Below are positions 1 through 9,168 of a DNA stretch of 64,000 nt, piece by piece. The notes under the pieces were generated by a model. That model searched no databases. It saw only the letters and a list, made by a program, of their open reading frames with translations, and was not told where the DNA came from. The position numbers were made by a program, and so were the translations under genes. Numbering within the stretch: the stretch's first letter is position 1; the number at the start of each line of letters is the position of its first letter. Origin of the DNA: Marinobacter sp. HL-58 (lineage in GTDB: Bacteria > Pseudomonadota > Gammaproteobacteria > Pseudomonadales > Oleiphilaceae); NCBI RefSeq assembly GCF_001314605.1, contig NZ_LIHP01000004.1, forward strand, positions 372,001 through 436,000, read 5' to 3'.

Positions 1-1
1 A

Positions 2-691
2 GTCATCATGTGCTACGGCGTTATGCAGACCCGATTCGACTACTACTCCCAGTACATGTTCTTCGTTCACCGGGGCCAGCACCTGATTCTGCATCACCTG
101 GGGCCATTCCTGATCGCGCTGTCCAACCCGCTGCCGGTGATGCGTTACCTCTTCAGCCGCATCAAACCCGGCATCAGGAAGGCGTTGACGCCCCTGGGAT
201 GGATATACCGGTTCCTGCAACACCCGGCCATTGCCTCCTTCCTGTTTGTCGGCCTGATCTACTTCTGGCTGTGGCCGCCCATTCATTTTGACGCCATGCT
301 CAGCCGGGATCTCTACTGGATCATGAACTGGAGCATGCTGCTGGACGGGCTGCTGTTCTGGTGGCTGATCTTCGACCCACGCTCACCGGTAGCCAGTGAT
401 GCCCTGGGCTATGGCAAACGCATCCTGCTGCTGGCCCTGGTCGCCCTGCCCCAGATGGTGCTTGGTGCCACCATAGTGTTCTCCCGGGGCATGGTTTATG
501 ACGTATATGAAGTCTGTGGCCGGGCCTGGCCCATGCCTCCCGAGACAGACCAACTGCTGGGTGGCCTGCTGACCTGGATTCCGCCGGCCATGATGAGCAT
601 CCTTGGTATATTGATCATTCTTCGTCGCGCCATGCGCGAAGATGGTAAACCGGCCCCCTATTCCGAAGAACTGAAGGCAACTCATTCATGA
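2..691 (+). CDS. Cytochrome c oxidase assembly factor, CtaG (caa3) family, 5' partial
   Basis: Integral membrane protein predicted to help deliver copper to, or assemble, a haem-copper oxidase. The frame is open to the window edge; an ATG at 8 is available, but the reading begins inside a conserved part, so the true start lies upstream. Visible are several hydrophobic helices and the His-rich stretch QHLILHH near the start, which resembles the CtaG_caa3 family in which histidines sit near membrane helices. The stop overlaps the start of the next gene by four bases (ATGA), so the two are translationally coupled. The partner is an SCO1 protein, a copper chaperone for the same job, which supports the call. 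Family assignment is from remembered pattern, not a search. Confidence 0.75.
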   Translation, partial: VIMCYGVMQTRFDYYSQYMFFVHRGQHLILHHLGPFLIALSNPLPVMRYLFSRIKPGIRKALTPLGWIYRFLQHPAIASFLFVGLIYFWLWPPIHFDAMLSRDLYWIMNWSMLLDGLLFWWLIFDPRSPVASDALGYGKRILLLALVALPQMVLGATIVFSRGMVYDVYEVCGRAWPMPPETDQLLGGLLTWIPPAMMSILGILIILRRAMREDGKPAPYSEELKATHS

Positions 692-1305
692 CAACCCAGA
701 CCCTGTCACGACTGCTCAGAATGCTGCCAGTCACCGCCATGATTGCCGCAACAACCATGCTGGCAGGCTGCCTTGGCGACGAAGAGTCCTGGCGCGGAAA
801 GGACATTAGCGGCCTGATGCCGGAACTGGCGTTCGAGCTGACCGGCACATCCGGCGACACAGTGACTGCCGACGACACAAACGGTGAAATCCGGATGGTG
901 TTCTTCGGCTTCACCTCCTGCCCCGACGTTTGCCCCGCAACGCTCCAGAAGCTGTCACGTGCCGTGAAGGACATGCCGGATGAGTTGCAGGACGACACCC
1001 GGATCGTGTTCGTAAGCGTTGACCCGCAGAGGGACACCCCGGAACGGATCCGGAGTTACGTGGATTTCTTCAGTGAACGAGCCATCGGCGTCACCGGCGA
1101 AGAGAAGGCACTGCGGGAACTGAGCAAACGTTACCGCACCACCTTTGGCTACGACGATCCTGATGCCGAAGGCAACTACAACGTTTCCCACAGCGGCGCC
1201 GTGTATGTTTTCGACCGCAACGGCAACGCCCGCCTCCTGTTCAGGCCGGACATGAGCGTAGAGGATATCCGGACCGATCTGGTTACGCTGGCCGAAGAAA
1301 GCTGA
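688..1305 (+). CDS. SCO1/SenC family copper chaperone lipoprotein
   Basis: Periplasm-facing thioredoxin-fold lipoprotein that supplies copper to the CuA site of cytochrome c oxidase. The N-terminus is a lipoprotein signal with lipobox LAGC, making Cys28 the acylated residue. The copper site is clear: CPDVC (Cys78, Cys82) after FFGFTS, and the distal His in NVSHSG (His168). At 205 residues it is a normal length for the family. The ATG sits in an ATGA overlap with the upstream CtaG-type gene, with GAAGG about nine bases before it. The stop is only 16 bases from the convergent end of the PHA synthase gene. Confidence 0.92.
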   Translation: MTTQTLSRLLRMLPVTAMIAATTMLAGCLGDEESWRGKDISGLMPELAFELTGTSGDTVTADDTNGEIRMVFFGFTSCPDVCPATLQKLSRAVKDMPDELQDDTRIVFVSVDPQRDTPERIRSYVDFFSERAIGVTGEEKALRELSKRYRTTFGYDDPDAEGNYNVSHSGAVYVFDRNGNARLLFRPDMSVEDIRTDLVTLAEES

Positions 1306-1326
1306 CCTGTAGATTACAGGGTCAGC
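1301..1326. terminator. Imperfect hairpin between convergent SCO1 and phaC ends
   Basis: GCTGACC-TGTA and TACAG-GGTCAGC pair with one bulged base around a short loop, and the hairpin contains the stop codons of both convergent genes. There is no clear T-run on either side, so it may be a weak bidirectional terminator or only an mRNA end structure. Confidence 0.35.
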
Positions 1327-3238
1327 TCACCTTGGCGGTTTTCCTGGCCCTTCGGGGCTTTGCCGCACCGGTGGAGGCCGGTTTCCTGCGCCGGGTAGCG
1401 CCCACGGCACGGGTTTTCCTGCGCTGTGGTATTGCCGGGGCCGGCTTGTTGCGCAGGTAAGACCCGGGAGCAGGCTCGATGACTGGCAATTCACCCTCGC
1501 CCGGGGTCCTTGCCGGCACCTCACCACCGCCGAACTGCGCGGCCCATTCGACCCAGTCCGGCCACCAGGACCCCTCGAACTGTTCAGCCCCCTTGAGCCA
1601 CTCCTCCGGCGCCAGGTCAGTGTTCTCGTTGGTACGGTAGCCGTATTTGTGCTTCGCCGGCGGGTTGATGATCCCGGCAATGTGTCCGGACCCGCCCAGC
1701 ACGAATCTTACAGGCCCTCCAAGATAACGGGAGCCCCGGTAACAGGACACCCAGGGCGCGATATGGTCTTCAATCGCGGAAACAAAGTAGGCAGGGGTTT
1801 TGACCTTTCCGAGATCGATGGGGGTATCTTCAAGGGTGATGCCGCCAGGTTCGCGAAGACGGTTCTGAAGATACATGTTGCGCAGGTAAAAGCTGTGCAT
1901 GGCCGCCGGCAGGCGCGTCGAGTCCGAGTTCCAGTGCAGCAGGTCGAACGCGGGCGTTTCATTGCCCAGCAGGTAATTGTTGATAAAGAAGGACCATATC
2001 AGGCTGTTGGCGCGCAACATGTTAAAGGCAGTGGCCATGGCGGTGCCTTCCAGGTAGCCCTGCTTGTTCATGGCCTTTTCGATCTTTTTGATCATGTCTT
2101 CATCGATGAAGACTTCCAGGTCGCCCACCTCACTGAAATCCAGCAGGCTGGTGAGGAAAGTCGCGCTCTGGACGCGGTCGTCGCCGCGCGCCGCCAGCCA
2201 CGCCAGAGTGCAGCCAAGCAGCGTGCCCCCGATGCAGTAACCAATGGCGTTGATCTCGCGCTCGCCAGTGGCCTTTTCGATCGCATCCAGTGCCGCCACC
2301 GGCCCTTCAAGCATGTAGTCCTCAAAACCCTTGTGGGCATGCTCCTTCCCCGGGTTCACCCAGGAAATCACAAACACCGTGTGGCCTTTTTCAACCAGGT
2401 ACCGGATAAAGGATTTGTTGGCGCCCAGGTCAAGGATGTAATACTTGTTGATCCACGGTGGCACAATCATCAGTGGCCGGCGATGGACGGTATCGGTCGT
2501 GGGCCGGTACTGGATCAGTTGCATCAGGTCGTTCTGATAGATCACTTCACCGGGGGTATCGGCCAGATTCTTTCCGACTTCGAAGGCCGCCGGGTCCGAC
2601 ATCCGGAACGACAGTTGCCCATCGGCCTTATCCAGATCCCGTAAAAAATTGGCAAGCCCGCGTACCAGGTTCCGGCCCCGGGTATCCACCGTTGTGCGCA
2701 GAACCTGCGGATTGGTCAGCACGAAATTGCTGGGTGACAGGGCATCCGTCGCCTGGCTGACAAAAAAACGAACCTTGCGCCTGTCGTGCTCATCCAGGCC
2801 ACGTACATCCTCGATGGTGTCCTTGATCCAGCGATCGGACATCAGGTAGGCCTGCTTCAGGAAGTTGAAATAGGCAATCTTGTCCCAGGCCTCATCCCGG
2901 AACCTTCCATCCCCCTGCTCCGGCACGGCCACCCGCATGGACTCCCGACTGATCAGGCTCATCAAGGCGCCACTGCCCAGAATGGAGGCATTCTGCAAAA
3001 TGCGCATCTGCGCGGTAATCAGGGTATCCGGCTGGGTGGCCAGCTTGCCCGTAAACCGGACAAAAGGCCTGGCAAGGCTCTTGATGCTCAGAGGATTGGG
3101 CCGGCCGCCTTTCAGGCGCCGCACCAGAGACTTTTTGACCAGCCGACCGCCATGCAACCCGGCACTGACCAGGGAACTACTGACACTATCGGGTTGTACA
3201 TCGTTGCTGGAACCGGTTTTAACGGATTTGTCCGACAT
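1322..3238 (-). CDS. phaC: Class I poly(3-hydroxyalkanoate) synthase PhaC
   Basis: Polymerises (R)-3-hydroxyacyl-CoA into PHA at the granule surface. An alpha/beta-hydrolase core carries the synthase lipase-like box GYCIGG with nucleophile Cys335, followed by Asp491 (in SAIEDH) and His519 (in GSGHIAG), matching the family catalytic triad. I start at 3238 (protein MSDKSVK...) because AGGAGA lies eight bases upstream; the frame could extend to 3340 but without such a site. The protein is 638 residues, longer than the usual 560-600, and ends in a Lys/Arg/Ala/Pro-rich tail of about 40 residues reminiscent of DNA-binding histone-H1-like tails. It follows an SDR reductase gene in the same orientation, separated by about 100 bases. 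Confidence 0.95.
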   Translation of the reverse strand: MSDKSVKTGSSNDVQPDSVSSSLVSAGLHGGRLVKKSLVRRLKGGRPNPLSIKSLARPFVRFTGKLATQPDTLITAQMRILQNASILGSGALMSLISRESMRVAVPEQGDGRFRDEAWDKIAYFNFLKQAYLMSDRWIKDTIEDVRGLDEHDRRKVRFFVSQATDALSPSNFVLTNPQVLRTTVDTRGRNLVRGLANFLRDLDKADGQLSFRMSDPAAFEVGKNLADTPGEVIYQNDLMQLIQYRPTTDTVHRRPLMIVPPWINKYYILDLGANKSFIRYLVEKGHTVFVISWVNPGKEHAHKGFEDYMLEGPVAALDAIEKATGEREINAIGYCIGGTLLGCTLAWLAARGDDRVQSATFLTSLLDFSEVGDLEVFIDEDMIKKIEKAMNKQGYLEGTAMATAFNMLRANSLIWSFFINNYLLGNETPAFDLLHWNSDSTRLPAAMHSFYLRNMYLQNRLREPGGITLEDTPIDLGKVKTPAYFVSAIEDHIAPWVSCYRGSRYLGGPVRFVLGGSGHIAGIINPPAKHKYGYRTNENTDLAPEEWLKGAEQFEGSWWPDWVEWAAQFGGGEVPARTPGEGELPVIEPAPGSYLRNKPAPAIPQRRKTRAVGATRRRKPASTGAAKPRRARKTAKVS

Positions 3239-3340
3239 CGTTACTCTCTCCTGGCCATTCACGCCGGCAGAGCATGGCTCGCCGGCGGAAGTAGCGTTTC
3301 TTGCGGCAATCAAACGCAGCTGAGTAAGGGCCCGGACCAC

Positions 3341-4084
3341 CTACATGTATACGCCTCCGTTAACGTTGATCTGCTGTCCGGTGATGTAGTCGCCGTCCGC
3401 CGCAATAAAGACCACAGCCCTGGCAATTTCCTCGGGCTGACCAAAACGCCCCATGGGAACCCTGGCAACAATCTTCTCCCGGATATGATCAGGCACCTGC
3501 GCCAGCATTTCCGTTTCGGTAAAACCCGGAGCGATGGCATTGACGGTGATGTTGTATTTGGCCATTTCGATGGCAAGGGTCTTGGTGAATGCGATTATTC
3601 CGCCTTTACTGGCGGCGTAATTCGCCTGGCCATAATTGCCGGCCTGACCAACGAAGGATGTGATGTTGACGATACGGCCATAGCCCTGGTCCATCATGAT
3701 CTTGAGCACTTCCGAGCAGGTTGCATAAACACTGCCCAGATTGGTGTCCAGGACATCGGTCCAGTCCTCGTCTGTGAGGTTTTTCATGGCCTTGTCGCGG
3801 GTAATGCCTGCGTTGTTGATGAGGATATCAACACGGCCCCAGTCTTCATTTACTTTGCGGATCAGGTTGCGGGCTGCGCTCATATCCGACAGGTCCGCCT
3901 GAACCGCCATCGAGCGGATGCCCAGATCCTCCAGCTCTTTGACCACGTCGTCCGCATCCGCGCTTCGGGAGCGGTAATTGACGGCAACGTCGGCGCCCCG
4001 ACGGGCGAGCTGTAACGCAATCTCCCGGCCAATACCCCGAGAGCCACCGGTAACGATAGCTACTTTTCCTTTGAGGTCCTGCAT
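3341..4084 (-). CDS. SDR acetoacetyl-CoA/3-oxoacyl reductase (PhaB/FabG-like) upstream of phaC
   Basis: NADPH-dependent reductase expected to make (R)-3-hydroxyacyl-CoA for the adjacent synthase. It is a classical short-chain dehydrogenase: nucleotide-binding TGGSRGIG at the N-terminus, NNAG, active-site Ser in NITS, YAASK (Tyr-x3-Lys), and a C-terminal GGVYM. It is 247 residues, normal for the family. The sequence is closer in style to FabG than the second reductase at 9169, so its substrate may be broader than acetoacetyl-CoA. It is first in the phaB-phaC unit, read leftward. Confidence 0.85.
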   Translation of the reverse strand: MQDLKGKVAIVTGGSRGIGREIALQLARRGADVAVNYRSRSADADDVVKELEDLGIRSMAVQADLSDMSAARNLIRKVNEDWGRVDILINNAGITRDKAMKNLTDEDWTDVLDTNLGSVYATCSEVLKIMMDQGYGRIVNITSFVGQAGNYGQANYAASKGGIIAFTKTLAIEMAKYNITVNAIAPGFTETEMLAQVPDHIREKIVARVPMGRFGQPEEIARAVVFIAADGDYITGQQINVNGGVYM

Positions 4085-4154
4085 ATTCGTTCTCGCCCTG
4101 TTATTTTTATGTTTCCCGCCCCTCGTTCAACAGATACCGGGGCCGGGGATCCAG

Positions 4155-4185
4155 TCAGGCGCCCTGATGTTTCAGAGACGCCTGA
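4155..4185. terminator. Nested stem-loop downstream of the PHA depolymerase gene
   Basis: TCAGGCG pairs with CGCCTGA and an inner CTGA-TGTT-TCAG hairpin sits inside, giving an eleven-pair interrupted stem in the gap between the depolymerase stop and the reductase start. There is only a short TTT on the plus side. It may end depolymerase transcripts on the minus strand, but an operator or leader structure is equally possible. Confidence 0.3.
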
Positions 4186-4247
4186 TTTCAAGCTAGCAGA
4201 GAGAACAAAACCGGACAAGGAACTTCAGGAATACAACCAGTGGCCCG

Positions 4248-5465
4248 TCAGGACATGCGGATGAATTTCTGTAACCTTGGCGCAATCTCCTCGCGCCAGC
4301 GCCGGCCATTGAAGGTGCCATAGTGCCCTACGCCGGCTTGCAGATGGTGAACCTTGCGATCCGCAGGGATATTCCCGCAAAGATCATGGGCTGCACGGGT
4401 CTGTCCCGGGCTGGAGATATCGTCCTTGTCACCTTCAATGGTCATCAATGCGGTTTTACGGATGGCCTCCGGCTTAACCAGGCGCCCGCGGTGCATGAAG
4501 CAGCCTCTGGCCAGGTGGAATTCCTGGAACACACGCTCAATCGTATCCAGGTAATAGGCATCCGGCAGATCCATCACAGCCAGATACTCATCATAGAACT
4601 CCCGGTGGCGGGCCACTTCTTCGGTATCGTCGTCACGAATCGAACGGAAAAGCCCGCGGTAGGCGTCCACATGCCGGTCGAAATTCATGTTGATGAAGCC
4701 TGTCAGCTGCAGGAAACCAGGATAGACCCTGCGCATGGCGCCCGGATAGGGAGCCGGCACGGTATGGATCAGATTCCGTTTGAACCAGGACAGCTTGTGC
4801 TTGCTGGCCAGCTCACAGGGCTCGGTAGGAGCAATCCGCCCATCCACCGGGCCACTCATCAACGCCAGTGAGCGCGGTGCCGACGGGTGATTGTCCTCCG
4901 CCATAATGGCCGTGGCCGCCAGCACCGGTACAACCGGCTGGCACACCGCCAGCACATGGGTGTCGGGGCCGAGGTGATCAATAAAATCAATAACGTAATC
5001 TATGTAGTCATCAAGACCGAAATTCCCCTCGGAAACCGGCACCTTACAGGCATCGCGCCAGTCGGTAATGTACACATCGTGGGCCGGCAGCATGGCTTCC
5101 ACGGTACCCCGCAGCAACGATGCGAAATGGCCGGATAACGGCGCCACAATCAACAGCCTGGGATCATCCGGGCGATCCACGTTGCGCTGGAAGTGTTTGA
5201 GCTGGCAGAACGGTTTGCGTTTGACGATGGTTTCGCTGACCGACACTGTCTCACCGTCACAGACGGTGGAATCAAGATTGAATGCCGGCTTGGGATATCG
5301 CTTGGTCAGATCCTCGAACACACTGAGTGCGGACGCAACACTGCGGGTGCCAGGCACCCGGGACCAGGGATTAAGCTGATGTTTTAATAGCGAACTTTGA
5401 GCTCCGGCGAGTATGCGCATGGGAGTCAGGGCAACCCTGCTGAGTTCATGGCCGTAATACATCAT
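4248..5465 (-). CDS. phaZ: Intracellular poly(3-hydroxybutyrate) depolymerase PhaZ
   Basis: Mobilises stored PHA inside the cell. The protein begins MMYYGHELSR, resembling the start of the Ralstonia PhaZa1 family, and carries that family's unusual cysteine nucleophile in VCQPVVP (Cys175 from this start), an acidic residue in GDKDD and a C-terminal His in GVGHYGTF. I start at 5465 because AGGA lies about eight bases upstream; the frame extends to 5597 but the extra residues look unrelated. It is about 405 residues, the usual size. It lies in the same orientation as, and upstream of, the reductase-synthase pair, so storage and breakdown genes are together. Confidence 0.9.
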   Translation of the reverse strand: MMYYGHELSRVALTPMRILAGAQSSLLKHQLNPWSRVPGTRSVASALSVFEDLTKRYPKPAFNLDSTVCDGETVSVSETIVKRKPFCQLKHFQRNVDRPDDPRLLIVAPLSGHFASLLRGTVEAMLPAHDVYITDWRDACKVPVSEGNFGLDDYIDYVIDFIDHLGPDTHVLAVCQPVVPVLAATAIMAEDNHPSAPRSLALMSGPVDGRIAPTEPCELASKHKLSWFKRNLIHTVPAPYPGAMRRVYPGFLQLTGFINMNFDRHVDAYRGLFRSIRDDDTEEVARHREFYDEYLAVMDLPDAYYLDTIERVFQEFHLARGCFMHRGRLVKPEAIRKTALMTIEGDKDDISSPGQTRAAHDLCGNIPADRKVHHLQAGVGHYGTFNGRRWREEIAPRLQKFIRMS

Positions 5466-5819
5466 GGGCATTATCCTGTTGGGTGGGGCTTTGGGTCCTG
5501 CTGTTGGTAACTTCTCCTGTCCTTCGGAAGCATGTATCCGGGCCGGTTGGCCCCTCTGGACTATAACCAAGCATACGCCTGTTTGGCACCGGCGCAAATG
5601 GCTGGATTCTCGCCGCTGGCAGATGCTCCCATGATTTTACCTGCCACGGGCGTCTGTGATTGCCCCAAGGGCGCAGTACATACCCTGTTCGCGACCGCAA
5701 CAAAACCTTCACACAACTGAAACAGTCCTCCCTGACAGTTAAGTGCCGTATGAAATTTGCACAGAATCATCGAATGGCCCCAGTGCTATATAACGCAGGC
5801 AAGCCCCGGGAACTCAGGT
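5466..5819. promoter_or_regulatory. Divergent intergenic region between phaZ and the pyruvate-kinase-like gene
   Basis: About 350 bases separating two divergent starts, so promoters for both should lie here. I see no clear sigma-70 pair, repeat or small gene; open frames across it are short and compositionally unconvincing. Confidence 0.3.
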
Positions 5820-7703
5820 ATGGAAAATGCACAGACGCCAACGCTTGCTCCATCAGAAATTGAAGAAGTTGGTAGCTTGCTGGAAGACCTCACGAAACTG
5901 AGAGGGACTCTGCTCCGGGAAACTGCGGAGCACCGGGTTAATCTGAATGACATCAATCCTGCCTATCAGCCAAGCGCGGAAAACCTGCTCTGTTACTTGT
6001 CACTACGACGGAATGACATTCGGCCGCTTCAGCAACGCCTTGCATCACTGGGTTTGTCCTCACTGGGCCGTTCCGAGTCTTGCGTCGTCTCCACCCTGGA
6101 TGCCGTGATCCGAACGCTGGCAGCCCTTCTCGGCCAACACCTCCCCGATCCAGAGAACGAAACCATTCAGAGGGTTGGTATCCAGGAGGGCCCAAGATTA
6201 CTCACTGCGCATACGGATCAATTGCTCGGGTGCGCGACGAACGACCGAAACGTCCGCATCATGGTTACTATGCCGACCGAAGCGGCACATGATGAAAGCA
6301 TCATTCGCAACCTTCTGGCCAAGGGCATGAACTGCATGCGGATCAATTGTGCACATGACACTCCCGACATATGGATGGCGATGATCCGCAATCTTCGCAA
6401 AGCAGAACAAGCCATTGGCGTTGATTGCCGTATTTTTATGGATCTTGGAGGGCCCAAGATACGAACTGGCGAGATTCAACCGGGGCCAAAGGTTGTGCAT
6501 ATTCGGCCCAAGCGTAATGAATACGGCATTACAGTGATACCCGCCCGGATCTGGCTCTTTTCCGGGGAGTCTCCGTCAGAAGCTCCCGATGACTGTGCGG
6601 CCCGGTTCCGGGTTTCCGAAGGTTTCATCAAGAGCTTGCATCGTTGTGACGAAATCACTCTGTTTGATGCCAGGAAAAAGCACCGTAAATGGACCGTGGT
6701 GGAGACTACGGACATGGGCTGCATGGTCGAGAGTATCAAGGCTTGCTATGTGGTGCCCGGTACAAAGCTGCACCTCAGGAATGGAGAAAATCCGAAAGTG
6801 ATCGGTGAGATCGGTGATTTCCCGCCACGGCCCGGTGTAATCCTGCTGAACAGGGGCGACTCACTGGTCGTCTCCACACAACCTGCATCCGGGCAGCCCG
6901 AGTTACAAGGCAGCCTGGAATACAACTCGGTGCCTTCAGTCATAAGCTGCACAATGCCAGAGATTATTTCTCAGGTCCGGCCCGGGGAGACCATCTGGTT
7001 CGACGATGGAAAGATTGGTGGTGTCATCGAAAAGGTGGAACAGGATCGATTCCTGGTAAAAATCCAGCATGCGCGTCCAGGGGGCAGCAAACTCCGGGGT
7101 GGCAAGGGAATCAACCTGCCTGACAGTCAATTAAGCATCGACGCGCTCACACCAGCAGACATCGAAAACCTGGCTTTTGTTGCAGAACACGCCGATGCAG
7201 TCGAATTGTCTTTCGCGAACTCCGCACAGGATGTCCAGTTGCTTGAGAAGAGCCTGGAAACTCTGGGCACCAAAAAACCGGCTATCGTGCTAAAGATTGA
7301 AACCCTGAAAGGCTTTATAAACCTTCCCTCAATGCTCCTGGCTGGCATGCGTTGGCCCAGCTGCGGTGTCATGATTGCCAGAGGCGACCTGGCAGTGGAA
7401 TGCGGTTATGAGCGCCTGGCAGAAATCCAGGAAGAAATACTATGGGTTTGTGAGGCAGCGCATGTTCCGGTGATCTGGGCGACCCAGGTATTGGAGAATC
7501 TGGCTCAAAAGGGCATGCCCTCCAGAGCCGAAATCTCCGATGTCGTCATGGCGCATCGCGCAGAATGCGTAATGCTCAACAAAGGTCCACACATCATAGA
7601 GGCCCTGGAAGTCCTTAACAGTATTCTGAAGCGGATGCAGAACCACCAAACGAAGAAACGCGCCATGCTCAGGGAACTCAGATTGGCCCATATGACGCCC
7701 TGA
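5820..7703 (+). CDS. Pyruvate-kinase-family protein with long N-terminal extension
   Basis: Related to pyruvate kinase, which transfers phosphate from phosphoenolpyruvate to ADP. Recognisable core motifs are GMNCMRINCAHDT (kinase: GMNxxRxNFSHG), DLGGPKIRTG, KIET, ARGDLAVE and WATQVLE, so the Lys, Glu, Asp and Thr of the active site are present. Departures: about 145 residues precede the barrel, the middle (B-domain) region is enlarged, and the protein ends soon after the barrel, so the usual C-terminal allosteric domain is missing. The usual MLSxETA near the end reads MLNKGP. The start at 5820 was chosen over 5757, since the extra 21 residues look unrelated. It may be a regulatory or altered-substrate relative rather than the housekeeping enzyme. 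It leads an acetyl-CoA hydrolase and phaB. Confidence 0.8.
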   Translation: MENAQTPTLAPSEIEEVGSLLEDLTKLRGTLLRETAEHRVNLNDINPAYQPSAENLLCYLSLRRNDIRPLQQRLASLGLSSLGRSESCVVSTLDAVIRTLAALLGQHLPDPENETIQRVGIQEGPRLLTAHTDQLLGCATNDRNVRIMVTMPTEAAHDESIIRNLLAKGMNCMRINCAHDTPDIWMAMIRNLRKAEQAIGVDCRIFMDLGGPKIRTGEIQPGPKVVHIRPKRNEYGITVIPARIWLFSGESPSEAPDDCAARFRVSEGFIKSLHRCDEITLFDARKKHRKWTVVETTDMGCMVESIKACYVVPGTKLHLRNGENPKVIGEIGDFPPRPGVILLNRGDSLVVSTQPASGQPELQGSLEYNSVPSVISCTMPEIISQVRPGETIWFDDGKIGGVIEKVEQDRFLVKIQHARPGGSKLRGGKGINLPDSQLSIDALTPADIENLAFVAEHADAVELSFANSAQDVQLLEKSLETLGTKKPAIVLKIETLKGFINLPSMLLAGMRWPSCGVMIARGDLAVECGYERLAEIQEEILWVCEAAHVPVIWATQVLENLAQKGMPSRAEISDVVMAHRAECVMLNKGPHIIEALEVLNSILKRMQNHQTKKRAMLRELRLAHMTP

Positions 7704-7787
7704 GCAAAAGACAGTTGTTCATATAACGTTCACATAATTCCAGCAAAATTACCTGAACCCAAGGACAGAAAATCAGGTTGGTGATAA

Positions 7788-9116
7788 ATGGATGTGGCAG
7801 GCCCGGATCTTAAAGCACTTTACCTCGACCGACGGCTGCTACCACACGAAGCCGTACAGACCATCGCCGGTTGCAAGAACCTGATTCTGGGGATGAGTGC
7901 GGCACAACCCCCTGCACTGATGGCAGCAACAGCCGACGCGCTGAAGGATCGGCTGATTGGTCCTCTGGCGATATATTACCTGCACGGTACGGAAAGCCTC
8001 CGCAGAAGCATTTTGGATCCGGAGCTATCCGACCGGGTTACTCCTCGCCCGCTGTTCCTGAGCCATTCCGACAGAGCCGCGATTGAGCAATCCGGCTCCC
8101 AGAGCTGGATAGAGTTCGTACCCGCCATGCTGCACCAGGCCGGGCGCCTGTTAACCGAACACGTTGATCCCGAATGTTTCTTCGTGACGGTGTCACCCAT
8201 GGACCGTCACGGTTACTTCAGCCTTGGCACCAACGCCGACTACGGTGCATCGGTTATTCGCAAGGCCAAAAAGGTCATCGTCGAAGTCAACCGTTACATG
8301 CCCCGGACATTCGGCGAATGCTCCGTTCACATCTCCGAGATTGATTACCTTGTGGAACATGATCAGCCGCTGATCGAAGCCACCCCTAACCCGCCAACCC
8401 CGGTGGACATGACAATTGCCGGTCAGATCGTCCAGCGGATTAATGATGGCGACACAGTACAGATCGGTGTTGGCGGCGTTCCCAACGCGGTATTGGCTGG
8501 ACTGGCAAACCATAAAAACCTCGGTTTGCACAGCGAGCTGTTTTCTCCGGCCATGATGCCCCTGATTCAGTCTGGCGTGATGAATGGGCGGCGAAAAACC
8601 TGGATGCAGCACAAACATGTGTTCACCTTCGCACTCGGTGACCGGGCTCTATACGACTTTCTCGACGACAACCCCTCGATTGTCGGATATCCGGCATCCT
8701 GGGTGAACAACCCTGACATCATTCGACTCAACGACAACATGGTTTCGGTCAACTCTGCGCTGGAGATAGACCTGACCGGCCAGATCAACTCCGAGCAACT
8801 TGGTGATCATCCGTTCTCGGGAACCGGCGGCCAACTGGATTTTGTCCGGGGCGCCTACGCTGCCCGGAACGGCCGTTCATTCGTGGCACTCCGGTCAACA
8901 GCGAGATCTGGCACAGTCAGTCGAATCGTGTCCCGGCTTTCCGGAGGAACCGTGACAGATCCAAGAAACGACGTTCACTTCGTGGTTACGGAGCATGGCT
9001 GCGTGAATCTGAAAGGGCTCTCAATTCCTCAGCGTGCACGGGCATTAATCAGTATTGCAGCACCGGAATTCAGAGAGGGACTGGAACGCGAAGCAACGTC
9101 TATGGGGCTCGTGTAA
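7788..9116 (+). CDS. Acetyl-CoA hydrolase/CoA-transferase family protein
   Basis: Cytosolic enzyme of the acetyl-CoA hydrolase/4-hydroxybutyrate CoA-transferase family, moving CoA between acids or releasing acetate. Two CoA-transferase halves are visible. The second carries GVGGVPNAV (the family GxGGxPxA loop) and the catalytic glutamate region SALEIDLTGQ, followed by GTGGQLDFVRGA. Its 442 residues are normal. It sits between the pyruvate-kinase-like gene (84 bases away) and phaB (52 bases away), all rightward, which suggests tuning of the acetyl-CoA pool around PHA synthesis. The actual acyl substrate cannot be told from sequence. Confidence 0.85.
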   Translation: MDVAGPDLKALYLDRRLLPHEAVQTIAGCKNLILGMSAAQPPALMAATADALKDRLIGPLAIYYLHGTESLRRSILDPELSDRVTPRPLFLSHSDRAAIEQSGSQSWIEFVPAMLHQAGRLLTEHVDPECFFVTVSPMDRHGYFSLGTNADYGASVIRKAKKVIVEVNRYMPRTFGECSVHISEIDYLVEHDQPLIEATPNPPTPVDMTIAGQIVQRINDGDTVQIGVGGVPNAVLAGLANHKNLGLHSELFSPAMMPLIQSGVMNGRRKTWMQHKHVFTFALGDRALYDFLDDNPSIVGYPASWVNNPDIIRLNDNMVSVNSALEIDLTGQINSEQLGDHPFSGTGGQLDFVRGAYAARNGRSFVALRSTARSGTVSRIVSRLSGGTVTDPRNDVHFVVTEHGCVNLKGLSIPQRARALISIAAPEFREGLEREATSMGLV

Positions 9117-9168
9117 ACCGGGTAAAACAAGGATTTTCTCCTGTATTTGACAGTAAGGAAGGTAAGAA

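Noticed and set aside
1649-2644. A 331-codon frame antisense to phaC
   Set aside because: The opposite strand carries phaC with its catalytic motifs and a good ribosome site; composition of the antisense product is unnatural.
2786-4015. A 409-codon frame spanning phaC and the reductase on the opposite strand
   Set aside because: It covers two confident genes and the gap between them, and resembles no protein.
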